In this document: positions 1-6,263 of the stretch, piece by piece
How the letters are laid out: the number at the start of each line of letters is the position of its first letter
How positions within the stretch are numbered: position 1 is the stretch's first letter
The notes under the pieces: generated by a model
Seen by the model: only the letters and a program-made list of their open reading frames with translations
The model's database searches: none
Told to the model about the DNA's origin: nothing
Assembly (NCBI GenBank): GCA_009930445.1
Contig: RZYD01000096.1
Coordinates: 1 to 8,230 of the forward strand
From: Bacteroidia bacterium
Lineage (GTDB): Bacteria; Bacteroidota; Bacteroidia; Bacteroidales; BM520
DNA length: 8,230 bases
Direction: 5' to 3'
Made by a program: the position numbers and the translations under genes

Positions 1-120
1 AATATCCCGAATGTGGATGTAATCAACGCTAAAAACCTCAATACTTACGAAGTGCTTCGCGCCAATAAATTGCTGGTTTTAGAAAGTTCAATTAAAAAGA
101 TCGAAGAGATCTGTTCGTAA
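1..120 (+). CDS. rplD: 50S ribosomal protein L4 (uL4), C-terminal fragment
   Basis: This is the last 39 codons of a gene that begins upstream of the window, ending at TAA 118-120. The reading frame gives a tail with the typical uL4 C-terminal pattern: an 'NVDVINAKNLNTYEVLRANK' segment (residues 4-23 of the visible part) followed by a hydrophobic strand and a charged helix. uL4 binds 23S rRNA domain I, and its internal loop, not visible here, lines the exit tunnel. In E. coli it also represses its own operon, but nothing in this window tests that. Its position just before rplW matches the S10 operon order. The identification rests on both the sequence and the context. The 33-base spacer that follows is A/T-rich and has no SD motif. 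Confidence 0.93.
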   Translation, partial: NIPNVDVINAKNLNTYEVLRANKLLVLESSIKKIEEICS

Positions 121-153
121 TAATTTTAGTATAACGATCAAAAATAACGAACA

Positions 154-444
154 ATGGGAATCATACATAAGCCGGTGATAACAGAAAAGATGACTACGTT
201 AAGCGAAAAGCTTAACCGCTACGGATTCATCGTTGACAGATCGGCAAATAAACTGCAAATTAAGCAAGCCGTCGAAGAACTGTACGGAGTTGAGGTATTG
301 GCCGTGAATACGCTTACCTATGCCGGGAAAAAGAAAACCCGCTTTACTAAGGGAGGCGTAATCAGCGGCAAAACCAGTGCGTACAAAAAGGCAATTGTAA
401 CAATTGCAGAAGGTGAAACTATTGATTTTTACAGCAATATCTAA
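154..444 (+). CDS. rplW: 50S ribosomal protein L23 (uL23)
   Basis: The 96-residue protein has the normal length for bacterial uL23. It opens with the family's 'KPVITEKM' motif (residues 6-13), followed by 'RYGFIVDRSANKLQIKQAVE' (22-41), the strand-helix core. The basic segment around 59-66 (KKKTRFTK) is the rRNA-contacting loop. uL23 sits at the mouth of the exit tunnel and is the docking point for trigger factor and SRP in bacteria. The ATG at 154 is the first in frame and starts the conserved N-terminus directly. The bases before it are A-rich with no SD motif. It lies 33 bases after rplD and 5 bases before rplB. Confidence 0.97.
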   Translation: MGIIHKPVITEKMTTLSEKLNRYGFIVDRSANKLQIKQAVEELYGVEVLAVNTLTYAGKKKTRFTKGGVISGKTSAYKKAIVTIAEGETIDFYSNI

Positions 445-449
445 GATAA

Positions 450-1274
450 ATGGCTTTAAAGAAATTCAAACCGACAACAGCGGGTCAGCGCTTTAAAGTA
501 ATAAGCGCTTTCGACGACATCACTACCAATCAGCCGGAAAAGAGCCTTTTAGCTCCCCTGAAAAAATCCGGAGGTAGAAATAATGATGGAAAAATGACCA
601 TGCGTTATATGGGTGGTGGTCATAAACAAAAATACCGGATCATCGATTTTAAACGCGATAAAGATGGCATTCCGGCCACGGTAAAATCGGTCGAATATGA
701 TCCGAATCGCACGGCCCGAATCGCTTTGGTAGTATATAGCGACGGCGAAAAACGCTATATCATAGCGCCTCACGGCTTGAAAGTAGGACAAAAGATCGAA
801 TCCGGCAAAGGTGTCAGCCCTGAGATAGGAAATACGTTATATCTCAGTGAAATACCCTTTGGTACGGTGATTCACAATGTGGAATTGCGTCCGGGTCAGG
901 GAGCAAAAATGGCACGCAGTGCAGGTAACCATGCGCAGTTAATGTCGCGTGACGGGAAATTTGCCGTATTGAAAATGCCCTCCGGGGAAACCCGAATGAT
1001 CCTCCAAACCTGTAAAGCTACCATAGGTGCAGTATCGAATGGCGACCATAGCCTGGAATGCAGTGGAAAAGCAGGCCGTTCACGCTGGCAGGGCCGCAGG
1101 CCGCGCGTCCGTGGCGTGGTTATGAACCCCGTCGATCACCCCATGGGTGGTGGCGAAGGAAGAGCCTCCGGTGGTCACCCCCGCTCCAGAAACGGAATGC
1201 CGGCCAAAGGTTTCAAAACCCGGTCTAAAACTAAGGCTTCCAACAAATATATAATCGAAAAACGTAAGAAATAA
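450..1274 (+). CDS. rplB: 50S ribosomal protein L2 (uL2)
   Basis: The 274-residue protein is full length for uL2 (about 273-276). The N-terminal OB-fold region spans roughly residues 40-125 and the SH3-like region roughly 130-200. The C-terminal hallmark 'VVMNPVDHPMGGGEGRASGG' (residues 223-242) includes His230, equivalent to the E. coli His229 implicated in peptidyl-transferase function. uL2 binds 23S rRNA near the peptidyl-transferase centre and is needed for subunit joining. The last residues are Lys/Arg-rich, as expected for an extension into rRNA. The gene starts 5 bases after rplW and 24 bases before rpsS. No SD is visible before the ATG. No residue looks out of place. Confidence 0.98.
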   Translation: MALKKFKPTTAGQRFKVISAFDDITTNQPEKSLLAPLKKSGGRNNDGKMTMRYMGGGHKQKYRIIDFKRDKDGIPATVKSVEYDPNRTARIALVVYSDGEKRYIIAPHGLKVGQKIESGKGVSPEIGNTLYLSEIPFGTVIHNVELRPGQGAKMARSAGNHAQLMSRDGKFAVLKMPSGETRMILQTCKATIGAVSNGDHSLECSGKAGRSRWQGRRPRVRGVVMNPVDHPMGGGEGRASGGHPRSRNGMPAKGFKTRSKTKASNKYIIEKRKK

Positions 1275-1298
1275 TTGATACTATAAAGCAATAGTCGT

Positions 1299-1571
1299 AT
1301 GAGTCGTTCACTAAAAAAAGGTCCATATATCCACTGGAAACTGGAGAAACGAGTTCTCGAACAAGCTGGATCCGGTAAGAAGACAGTGATTAAAACCTGG
1401 TCGCGTGCTTCTATGATTTCTCCTGACTTTGTCGGGCAAACCATCGCGGTTCACAACGGAAAACAGTTTGTTCCCGTTTATGTAACCGAAAATATGGTAG
1501 GCCATAAATTGGGAGAATTCTCACCCACACGTATCTTTAGAGGTCATGCAGGTAATAAAAAAAATAAATAA
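1299..1571 (+). CDS. rpsS: 30S ribosomal protein S19 (uS19)
   Basis: This 90-residue protein begins 'MSRSLKKGPYIHWKLEKRV', a near-invariant uS19 start. The family core follows: 'KTWSRASMISPDFVG' (residues 29-43), 'VHNGKQFVPVYVTENMVGHK' (47-66) and 'LGEFSPTRIFRGHAG' (67-81). uS19 lies in the 30S head, contacts uS13 and 16S rRNA helix 42, and takes part in intersubunit bridges. The start is fixed by the conserved N-terminus; upstream is A/T-rich sequence without an SD. It is followed 11 bases later by rplV. Confidence 0.98.
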   Translation: MSRSLKKGPYIHWKLEKRVLEQAGSGKKTVIKTWSRASMISPDFVGQTIAVHNGKQFVPVYVTENMVGHKLGEFSPTRIFRGHAGNKKNK

Positions 1572-1582
1572 TCGATAGAATA

Positions 1583-1984
1583 ATGGGATCACGAAAACAT
1601 AATAAAGCAGAAGAGCTGAAAGAGGCACGAAAAAGCCAATACTTTGCCAAGCTGAATAATTGTCCCACCTCGCCAAGAAAAATGCGACTGGTGGCCGATA
1701 TGATCCGTGGCATGGAAGTCGAAAAAGCACTTCATGTGTTGAAATATTCCCCTAAGGAAGCTTCTGTACGCATGTACAAATTACTGCGCTCGGCACTGGC
1801 AAACTGGGAAGCAAAAAATAACGGAGTACGCCTGGAAGATTCAAACCTTATCGTGAAAGACGTACACGTCGACGGCGGACGAATGCTGAAGCGTATCCAA
1901 CCTGCACCGCAGGGCCGCGCCCATCGGGTTCGCAAACGCTCGAACCATGTTACCCTTTTTGTGGATGATAAAAATATTAATTAA
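1583..1984 (+). CDS. rplV: 50S ribosomal protein L22 (uL22)
   Basis: The 133-residue protein is about 20 residues longer than E. coli uL22 (110). The extra length is at the N-terminus (residues 1-20, rich in Lys and Glu), a form I associate with Bacteroidota. The conserved core starts at 'SPRKMRLVADMIRGMEVEKA' (30-49). The extended beta-hairpin that reaches into the exit tunnel lies about residues 95-118, with 'RIQPAPQGRAHRVRKRS' (104-120). Changes in this loop cause macrolide resistance in other bacteria; nothing here suggests such a change. The ATG at 1583 is preceded by 'GATAGAATA' with no SD. The gene is followed by a 45-base spacer before rpsC. Confidence 0.97.
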   Translation: MGSRKHNKAEELKEARKSQYFAKLNNCPTSPRKMRLVADMIRGMEVEKALHVLKYSPKEASVRMYKLLRSALANWEAKNNGVRLEDSNLIVKDVHVDGGRMLKRIQPAPQGRAHRVRKRSNHVTLFVDDKNIN

Positions 1985-2029
1985 CACGAATGTCAACCGG
2001 TTATACAACCATAAAAGATATATAATTTA

Positions 2030-2776
2030 ATGGGACAAAAAACGAATCCAATAGGTAACAGGTTAGGAATCATCAAAGGTTGGGATTCTAACTGGTATGG
2101 CGGTAAGAAATTTGCAGCCAAGCTGATCGAAGATGATAAAATCAGAAAATATCTGAATGCGCGTTTGGCTAAAGCCGGAATTTCACGCATCATAATCGAA
2201 CGTACACTTAAGCTGGTTACTATCACTATCCATACTGCCCGTCCTGGTATTATTATCGGAAAAGGGGGACAGGAAGTTGATAAATTGAAAGAAGAGCTGA
2301 AAAAACTTACGGATAAGGAAGTACAGATAAATATCGCTGAAATTAAACGCCCTGAACTGGATGCTGTTATTGTAGCCAATAATATTGCGAAGCAGATCGA
2401 AGGCCGTATTTCTTACCGACGTGCAATAAAAACTTCTATCGCCTCTACGATGCGTATCGGTGCAGAAGGAATTAAAGTGCTGATCAGCGGACGCCTCGGC
2501 GGCGCAGAGATGGCCAGAAATGAGCAGTACAAAGACGGAAGAATTCCGTTGCATACCCTGCGCGCTGACATCGACTACGCCCAGGCAGAAGCCCATACCA
2601 CCTACGGACGCATCGGAGTGAAAGTATGGATCTGTAAAGGATTGGTTTATGGTAAACCCGATCTTTTCGATCAGGGAGCTGCCACGAAAACCCGTACCCC
2701 ACAAGGTGGCAACCAGCCGGGCGGCAGAGGCCCGCGCGGTGGCGGTGGCCGCAGTGGAGGCAGAAGACGTAATTAA
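2030..2776 (+). CDS. rpsC: 30S ribosomal protein S3 (uS3)
   Basis: The 248-residue protein starts 'MGQKTNPIGNRLGI', the typical uS3 N-terminus. A type II KH domain covers about residues 38-108, with its GXXG loop as Gly-Lys-Gly-Gly at 77-80 inside 'ARPGIIIGKGGQEVDKL' (70-86). The C-terminal uS3 domain has 'GRISYRRAIKTSIASTMRIG' (125-144) and 'GRLGGAEMARNE' (154-165). uS3 sits on the 30S head at the mRNA entry channel and contributes to mRNA helicase activity. After about residue 218 the chain becomes a Gly/Arg-rich low-complexity tail to the stop, making it longer than E. coli uS3 (233). No SD precedes the ATG; the context is A/T-rich. Confidence 0.98.
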   Translation: MGQKTNPIGNRLGIIKGWDSNWYGGKKFAAKLIEDDKIRKYLNARLAKAGISRIIIERTLKLVTITIHTARPGIIIGKGGQEVDKLKEELKKLTDKEVQINIAEIKRPELDAVIVANNIAKQIEGRISYRRAIKTSIASTMRIGAEGIKVLISGRLGGAEMARNEQYKDGRIPLHTLRADIDYAQAEAHTTYGRIGVKVWICKGLVYGKPDLFDQGAATKTRTPQGGNQPGGRGPRGGGGRSGGRRRN

Positions 2777-2802
2777 TTTGTTAATTTAACCTTGAATATA
2801 TC

Positions 2803-3228
2803 ATGTTACAGCCAAGGAAAACAAAACACAGAAAAGTCCAAAAGGGCAAAATGAAAGGAAATGCAGGTCGAGGAGATCAGCTTGTATTTGGCTCATTCGG
2901 TATAAAAACACTCCAACAGGCATGGATTACCGGCCGCCAGATTGAGGCAGCCCGTCAGGCCATCACCCGTCGTATGAAACGTGAAGGCCAATTATGGATT
3001 CGCATTTTTCCCGATAAACCAATTACCAGTAAACCCGCCGAAGTACGTATGGGTAAAGGAAAAGGGGCATTGGAAATGTATGTGGCTCCTGTGACTCCGG
3101 GCCGTATCTTGTTCGAAGCCGATGGCGTACCGTTGGAAACCGCAAAAGAAGCCATGCGCCTGGGTGCCCAAAAATTACCCATCGCCACAAAATTTATTAT
3201 CCGACGCGATTACACTGAAGAAATTTAA
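2803..3228 (+). CDS. rplP: 50S ribosomal protein L16 (uL16)
   Basis: The 141-residue protein has the usual uL16 length. It opens 'MLQPRKTKHRKVQKGKMKG', followed by 'FGSFGIKTL' (29-37), the helix 'TGRQIEAARQAITRRMKR' (43-60), 'WIRIFPDKPITSKP' (65-78) and the signature 'VRMGKGKGALEMYVAPVTPG' (81-100). Arg82 corresponds to E. coli Arg81, which is hydroxylated in that species. uL16 organises the A-site tRNA elbow region near the peptidyl-transferase centre and is a late assembly protein. The start is set by the conserved MLQP N-terminus. It follows rpsC by 26 bases and precedes rpmC by 8 bases. Confidence 0.98.
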   Translation: MLQPRKTKHRKVQKGKMKGNAGRGDQLVFGSFGIKTLQQAWITGRQIEAARQAITRRMKREGQLWIRIFPDKPITSKPAEVRMGKGKGALEMYVAPVTPGRILFEADGVPLETAKEAMRLGAQKLPIATKFIIRRDYTEEI

Positions 3229-3236
3229 AGAATACA

Positions 3237-3443
3237 ATGGAACAGCAAGTTATCAAAGAACTGTCAACTCCTGAATTACAGGAACGCCTTGAACAGGAAC
3301 AAATTCAGCTCAATAAGCTGAAACTGAATCATACCGTATCTCCGATCGAAAACCCAAATAAGATCCGGGAATATAAGCGTGCCATTGCAAGGCTTAAAAC
3401 TGAGCTGCAAAAACGTGCCATTGAAGAGCAAAAAAATAAGTAG
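3237..3443 (+). CDS. rpmC: 50S ribosomal protein L29 (uL29)
   Basis: This 68-residue, highly charged, all-helical protein matches uL29 in length and position. It has two predicted helices: one from about residue 10 ('STPELQERLEQEQIQLNKLK', 10-29) and one from 'NPNKIREYKRAIARLKTELQ' (39-58), the family's second-helix signature. uL29 packs beside uL23 at the exit-tunnel mouth. It diverges more than its neighbours, as is usual for this family, so position between rplP and rpsQ supports the call as much as sequence. Spacers are 8 bases before and 6 bases after. No SD is seen. Confidence 0.95.
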   Translation: MEQQVIKELSTPELQERLEQEQIQLNKLKLNHTVSPIENPNKIREYKRAIARLKTELQKRAIEEQKNK

Positions 3444-3449
3444 CATATC

Positions 3450-3704
3450 ATGGAAAGAAAATTGAGAAAAGAAAGGATTGGGGTTGTGATTAGCAACAAA
3501 ATGGAGAAATCTATTGTTGTGGAAATCGAACGTAAAGTGAAACATCCCATCTACGGAAAGTTCGTGAAGAAAACTTCCAGGTTCCATGCTCACGATGACG
3601 CCAATGATTGCAATATTGGCGATACGGTGCGAATTATGGAAACCCGTCCGCTGAGTAAAACCAAATGTTGGAGATTAGTTGAAATTATAGAAAGAGCTAA
3701 ATAG
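3450..3704 (+). CDS. rpsQ: 30S ribosomal protein S17 (uS17)
   Basis: The 84-residue protein has the uS17 OB fold: 'LRKERIGVVISNKMEKSIVV' (5-24), 'VKHPIYGKFVKKTSRFHAHD' (30-49) and 'CNIGDTVRIMETRPLSKTK' (54-72), which holds the family signature. It ends 'CWRLVEIIERAK', a form I recognise from Bacteroidota. uS17 is a primary 16S rRNA binding protein in the 30S body. It is separated from rpmC by 6 bases and from rplN by 2 bases, suggesting coupled translation. No SD precedes the ATG. Confidence 0.97.
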   Translation: MERKLRKERIGVVISNKMEKSIVVEIERKVKHPIYGKFVKKTSRFHAHDDANDCNIGDTVRIMETRPLSKTKCWRLVEIIERAK

Positions 3705-3706
3705 TT

Positions 3707-4075
3707 ATGATACAGCAAGAGTCCAGATTATTAGTAGCTGATAACAGCGGAGCAAAGGAAGCGCTGTGTATTAGGGTCCTTGGCGGTACAAAAAAACGTT
3801 ATGCCTCAATCGGTGATACGATCGTGATATCCGTTAAAAGTGCACTCCCCTCCGGAAACGTGAAAAAAGGTTCCGTGATGAAGGCGGTTGTGGTAAGGAC
3901 TAAAAAGGAAATTCGCCGTCCCGATGGGTCGTATATCCGTTTTGATGATAACGCATGCGTGCTTCTGAATGCCGCAGGCGAAATGATGGGAACCCGTATT
4001 TTTGGCCCTGTAGCCCGCGAGCTGAGGGAAAATAATTTTATGAAAATCGTTTCATTGGCACCGGAAGTGCTTTAA
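3707..4075 (+). CDS. rplN: 50S ribosomal protein L14 (uL14)
   Basis: At 122 residues this has the canonical uL14 length. It starts 'MIQQESRLLVADNSGAKEAL', almost the family consensus, followed by 'RVLGGTKKRYASIGDTIVIS' (23-42), the basic strand 'GSVMKAVVVRTKKEIRR' (56-72), and the C-terminal 'GTRIFGPVARELRE' (95-108). uL14 lies at the subunit interface, where it contacts bL19 and 16S rRNA helix 14 and is the docking site for the silencing factor RsfS. The start lies only 2 bases after the rpsQ stop, which suggests termination-reinitiation coupling, with no SD. Confidence 0.98.
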   Translation: MIQQESRLLVADNSGAKEALCIRVLGGTKKRYASIGDTIVISVKSALPSGNVKKGSVMKAVVVRTKKEIRRPDGSYIRFDDNACVLLNAAGEMMGTRIFGPVARELRENNFMKIVSLAPEVL

Positions 4076-4086
4076 TATTAAAGATT

Positions 4087-4410
4087 ATGGCTAGGAAATT
4101 ACATATTAAAAAAGGTGATACCGTTAAGGTGATATCCGGCGATTCCAAAGGCCAGCAGGGACGCGTGCTTGTGGTCGAAATACAAAAAGAACGTGCTATT
4201 GTTGAGGGAGTTAACCTGATCAGCAAACATACACGACCCAACGCCGATAACCCGCAAGGCGGAATTGTTAAAAAGGAGGCTCCAATCCATATCTCTAACC
4301 TAATGGTTGTTGATGGATCAGGAAATGCTACCCGTATCGGTCGCCGTATCGGTAAAAATAGCGACAAACTCGTTCGTTACTCAAAAAAATCAGGGGAGGA
4401 AATTAAGTAA
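4087..4410 (+). CDS. rplX: 50S ribosomal protein L24 (uL24)
   Basis: The 107-residue protein has the family's N-terminal KOW motif at about residues 6-33 ('HIKKGDTVKVISGDSKGQQG', 6-25). It is followed by 'EGVNLISKHTRPNADNPQGG' (40-59) and 'APIHISNLMVVD' (65-76), both typical of uL24. uL24 is an assembly-initiating protein that binds the 5' region of 23S rRNA and sits near the tunnel exit. Its TAA stop (4408-4410) shares its last A with the ATG of rplE. The final codons also contain an SD-like GGGAGGA that could serve rplE. Confidence 0.97.
   Translation: MARKLHIKKGDTVKVISGDSKGQQGRVLVVEIQKERAIVEGVNLISKHTRPNADNPQGGIVKKEAPIHISNLMVVDGSGNATRIGRRIGKNSDKLVRYSKKSGEEIK
4394..4400 (+). promoter_or_regulatory. 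SD-like sequence before rplE, inside the rplX coding end
   Basis: GGGAGGA lies 9 bases before the rplE ATG at 4410, close to ideal SD spacing. It is one of only two SD-quality sequences I found before the start codons in this window. The bases also encode Gly-Glu-Glu at the end of uL24, so the match may be a by-product of protein sequence. Whether it works as an SD depends on whether this organism's ribosomes expose the anti-SD. Confidence 0.4.
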
Positions 4411-4973
4411 TGGATTATAAACCCAGACTCAAAGAAAAATATACCGGGGAAATTATTCCTGCACTGCAAAAACAGTTTGAGTATAAAAGCATTATGCAGG
4501 TGCCGAAACTTCAAAAAATTTGTTTGAACCAAGGCCTCGGTGACGCCATCGCCGATAAAAAACTTATCGACATGGGCGTGGACGAAATGACGATAATCGC
4601 GGGACAGAAAGCGGTACCCACCACTTCTAAAAAGGATATTTCTAACTTCAAATTGCGTAGAAATATGCCGATAGGTGTGCGCGTAACCCTTCGCGGCGAG
4701 CGTATGTACGAATTCCTCGACCGCCTGGTGTCCGTATCTATCCCCCGTATTCGTGACTTCCGCGGAATTAACGATAAGGGCTTCGATGGTCGCGGTAATT
4801 ACACCCTCGGTGTTACAGAACAGATTATCTTTCCGGAAATCGTACTGGATAAAATATCCAAAATTAATGGTATGGATATCACGTTCGTGACTACCGCCAA
4901 AACTGATAAAGAGTGCCTTGCACTGCTGAAAGAATTTGGATTACCATTTAAGAATCAAAATAACCCGAAATAA
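4410..4973 (+). CDS. rplE: 50S ribosomal protein L5 (uL5)
   Basis: The 187-residue protein is slightly longer than E. coli uL5 (179). It has 'YKSIMQVPKLQKICLNQGLG' (25-44), 'AGQKAVPTTSKKDISNFKLR' (64-83), 'PIGVRVTLRGERMYEFLDRL' (87-106) and 'IPRIRDFRGINDKGFDGRGN' (111-130), all typical of the family. uL5 binds 5S rRNA in the central protuberance, together with uL18, and contacts P-site tRNA through a loop. The start ATG overlaps the rplX stop by one base (TAATG), an arrangement that normally means translational coupling. A GGGAGGA sits 9 bases upstream. rpsN follows after 2 bases. Confidence 0.98.
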   Translation: MDYKPRLKEKYTGEIIPALQKQFEYKSIMQVPKLQKICLNQGLGDAIADKKLIDMGVDEMTIIAGQKAVPTTSKKDISNFKLRRNMPIGVRVTLRGERMYEFLDRLVSVSIPRIRDFRGINDKGFDGRGNYTLGVTEQIIFPEIVLDKISKINGMDITFVTTAKTDKECLALLKEFGLPFKNQNNPK

Positions 4974-4975
4974 TT

Positions 4976-5245
4976 ATGGCAAAAGAATCAATGAAAGCGC
5001 GCGAAATTAAACGTCAGAAACTCGTCGCTAAATATGCCGATAAAAGAGCAGAACTTAAAGCAAACGGGGATTATGTCGGACTGCAAAAATTGCCGAAAAA
5101 TGCTTCCCCTGTTCGCCTGCACAACCGATGTCAAATTACAGGCCGCCCTAAAGGTTATATGCGCCAGTTTGGTGTGTCTCGTATTAACTTCAGGGAAATG
5201 TCTCTGGCCGGTTTGATCCCCGGAATTAAAAAAGCAAGTTGGTAA
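4976..5245 (+). CDS. rpsN: 30S ribosomal protein S14 (uS14), zinc-free long form
   Basis: The 89-residue protein begins 'MAKESMKAREIKRQKLVAKY' and ends in the family signature 'RCQITGRPKGYMRQFGVSRI' (51-70) then 'NFREMSLAGLIPGIKKASW' (71-89). It has a single cysteine (Cys52), so the two CXXC pairs of the short zinc-binding form are absent. It therefore belongs to the long zinc-independent class. uS14 is in the 30S head, beside uS3 and uS10. It lies 2 bases after rplE, suggesting coupling, and is followed by a 38-base A/T-rich spacer. A second ATG at codon 6 (4991) is a less likely start because residues 1-5 fit the usual MAKES(M) N-terminus. Confidence 0.97.
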   Translation: MAKESMKAREIKRQKLVAKYADKRAELKANGDYVGLQKLPKNASPVRLHNRCQITGRPKGYMRQFGVSRINFREMSLAGLIPGIKKASW

Positions 5246-5283
5246 CTCGCGCGTGTAATTATTAATCAATAAAGAATAAAGAA

Positions 5284-5682
5284 ATGGTTACAGATCCAAT
5301 AGCAGACTATCTGACACGCATTCGTAACGGAATTATGGCCAAACATAGAGTCGTTGAAGTGCCTTCTTCAAATCTGAAAAAGAGAATTACGGAAATCCTT
5401 TACGAAAAAGGGTATATCCTGAATTATAAATTTGAAGACGATACATTCCCTGCAAATATTAAAATCGCATTGAAATATCATCCGGTAACAAAAGTTTCAG
5501 CCATCTCGAACCTATCACGCGCCAGCCGCCCGGGCCTGCGCCATTATGTGGGTTCCGAAGAATTGCCTCGCGTTCTCAACGGCCTCGGTATTGCGATCAT
5601 CTCTACCTCTAAAGGGGTGATGACCGATAAAGAAGCCAAAAAAGAACACGTCGGTGGTGAAGTTTTATGCTACGTAAGTTAA
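5284..5682 (+). CDS. rpsH: 30S ribosomal protein S8 (uS8)
   Basis: The 132-residue protein starts 'MVTDPIADYLTRIRNGIMA', matching uS8, and carries the C-terminal signature 'ISTSKGVMTDKEAKK' (106-120), followed by 'GGEVLCYVS'. uS8 is a primary binder of 16S rRNA helix 21 in the 30S platform. In E. coli it represses the spc operon by binding mRNA around rplE. I saw no obvious copy of that RNA target here but could not fold the region properly. The start context is 'AATAAAGAA' before ATG, with no good SD. It ends 13 bases before rplF, and those bases include a strong SD. Confidence 0.98.
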   Translation: MVTDPIADYLTRIRNGIMAKHRVVEVPSSNLKKRITEILYEKGYILNYKFEDDTFPANIKIALKYHPVTKVSAISNLSRASRPGLRHYVGSEELPRVLNGLGIAIISTSKGVMTDKEAKKEHVGGEVLCYVS

Positions 5683-5683
5683 T

Positions 5684-5689
5684 AAGGAG
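5684..5689 (+). promoter_or_regulatory. Strong Shine-Dalgarno sequence of rplF
   Basis: AAGGAG sits between the rpsH stop (5680-5682) and the rplF ATG (5696), with a 6-base all-A spacer. Unlike the rplE candidate, it lies in non-coding sequence and is therefore not explained by protein coding. Among the other starts in this window nearly all lack anything better than a weak purine run, which makes this site stand out. Recognition as an SD is from sequence and spacing only. Confidence 0.75.
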
Positions 5690-5695
5690 AAAAAA

Positions 5696-6250
5696 ATGTC
5701 ACGTATAGGAAAATTACCCATATCAGTCCCTGCAGGGGTGCAAGTTTCTGTATCAGATACGAATCTGGTGACAGTTAAAGGAAAACTTGGCGAATTGACC
5801 CAACAGGTCGACCCCAGCATTACTATGAAACTCGACGACGGAACGCTCACTGTGGAGCGCAGCACCGACGAAAAAGACCATCGCGCAATGCATGGCCTTT
5901 ACCGCGCGCTGATTCACAACATGATCGTTGGCGTTTCTGAAGGTTATACCATTAAGCAGGAATTCGTCGGCGTGGGCTACAAAGCTACGGTTACCGATCA
6001 ACTGCTCGAAATGTCGTTAGGTTATTCCCATAATATCTTTTTCCAATTGCCTCCGGAAATTAAAGCGGAAGCCGTTACAGAAAGAGGAAAGAACCCGGTA
6101 TTAACCCTTACTTCGTACGATAAACAATTACTCGGACAGGTTGCGGCAAAAATTCGCGCTATCCGGAAACCCGAACCTTATAAAGGAAAAGGGATCAAAT
6201 TTGTTGGCGAAGAACTGCGGAAAAAAGCGGGTAAATCAGCTGAGAAATAA
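5696..6250 (+). CDS. rplF: 50S ribosomal protein L6 (uL6)
   Basis: The 184-residue protein starts 'MSRIGKLPISVPAGVQVSVS', the typical uL6 opening. It has two tandem alpha-beta domains (about residues 8-82 and 83-160). The C-terminal family signature is 'RKPEPYKGKGIKFVGEELRK' (157-176). uL6 binds 23S rRNA helix 97 near the sarcin-ricin loop and the factor-binding region. Its ATG is preceded by a clean AAGGAG at 5684-5689, unlike most of its neighbours. A 61-base spacer, the longest in the window, separates it from rplR. Confidence 0.98.
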   Translation: MSRIGKLPISVPAGVQVSVSDTNLVTVKGKLGELTQQVDPSITMKLDDGTLTVERSTDEKDHRAMHGLYRALIHNMIVGVSEGYTIKQEFVGVGYKATVTDQLLEMSLGYSHNIFFQLPPEIKAEAVTERGKNPVLTLTSYDKQLLGQVAAKIRAIRKPEPYKGKGIKFVGEELRKKAGKSAEK

Positions 6251-6263
6251 TAGCATTGTCATC

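Noticed and set aside
1993..2704. Long antisense open frames opposite rpsC (for example 173 codons over 2183-2704 on the - strand)
   Set aside because: They run opposite a strongly conserved uS3 gene, have no recognisable domain and no start context. They are shadows of the real coding frame.
2774..2780. TAATTTG just after rpsC as a possible promoter for rplP
   Set aside because: It is one T short of the consensus and overlaps the rpsC stop; the downstream distance to rplP is too small for a normal leader.
5259..5272. TTATT-AATC-AATAA inverted repeat in the rpsN-rpsH spacer
   Set aside because: It is only five A-T pairs in an A/T-rich spacer, so it is too weak to support a terminator or regulatory hairpin, and the gene order argues for read-through.
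5427..5434. TAAATTTG, a match to the Bacteroidota -7 promoter consensus TAnnTTTG
   Set aside because: It lies inside rpsH and I see no TTG-type -33 element at the right distance upstream. One match of this short degenerate motif in 8 kb is expected by chance.
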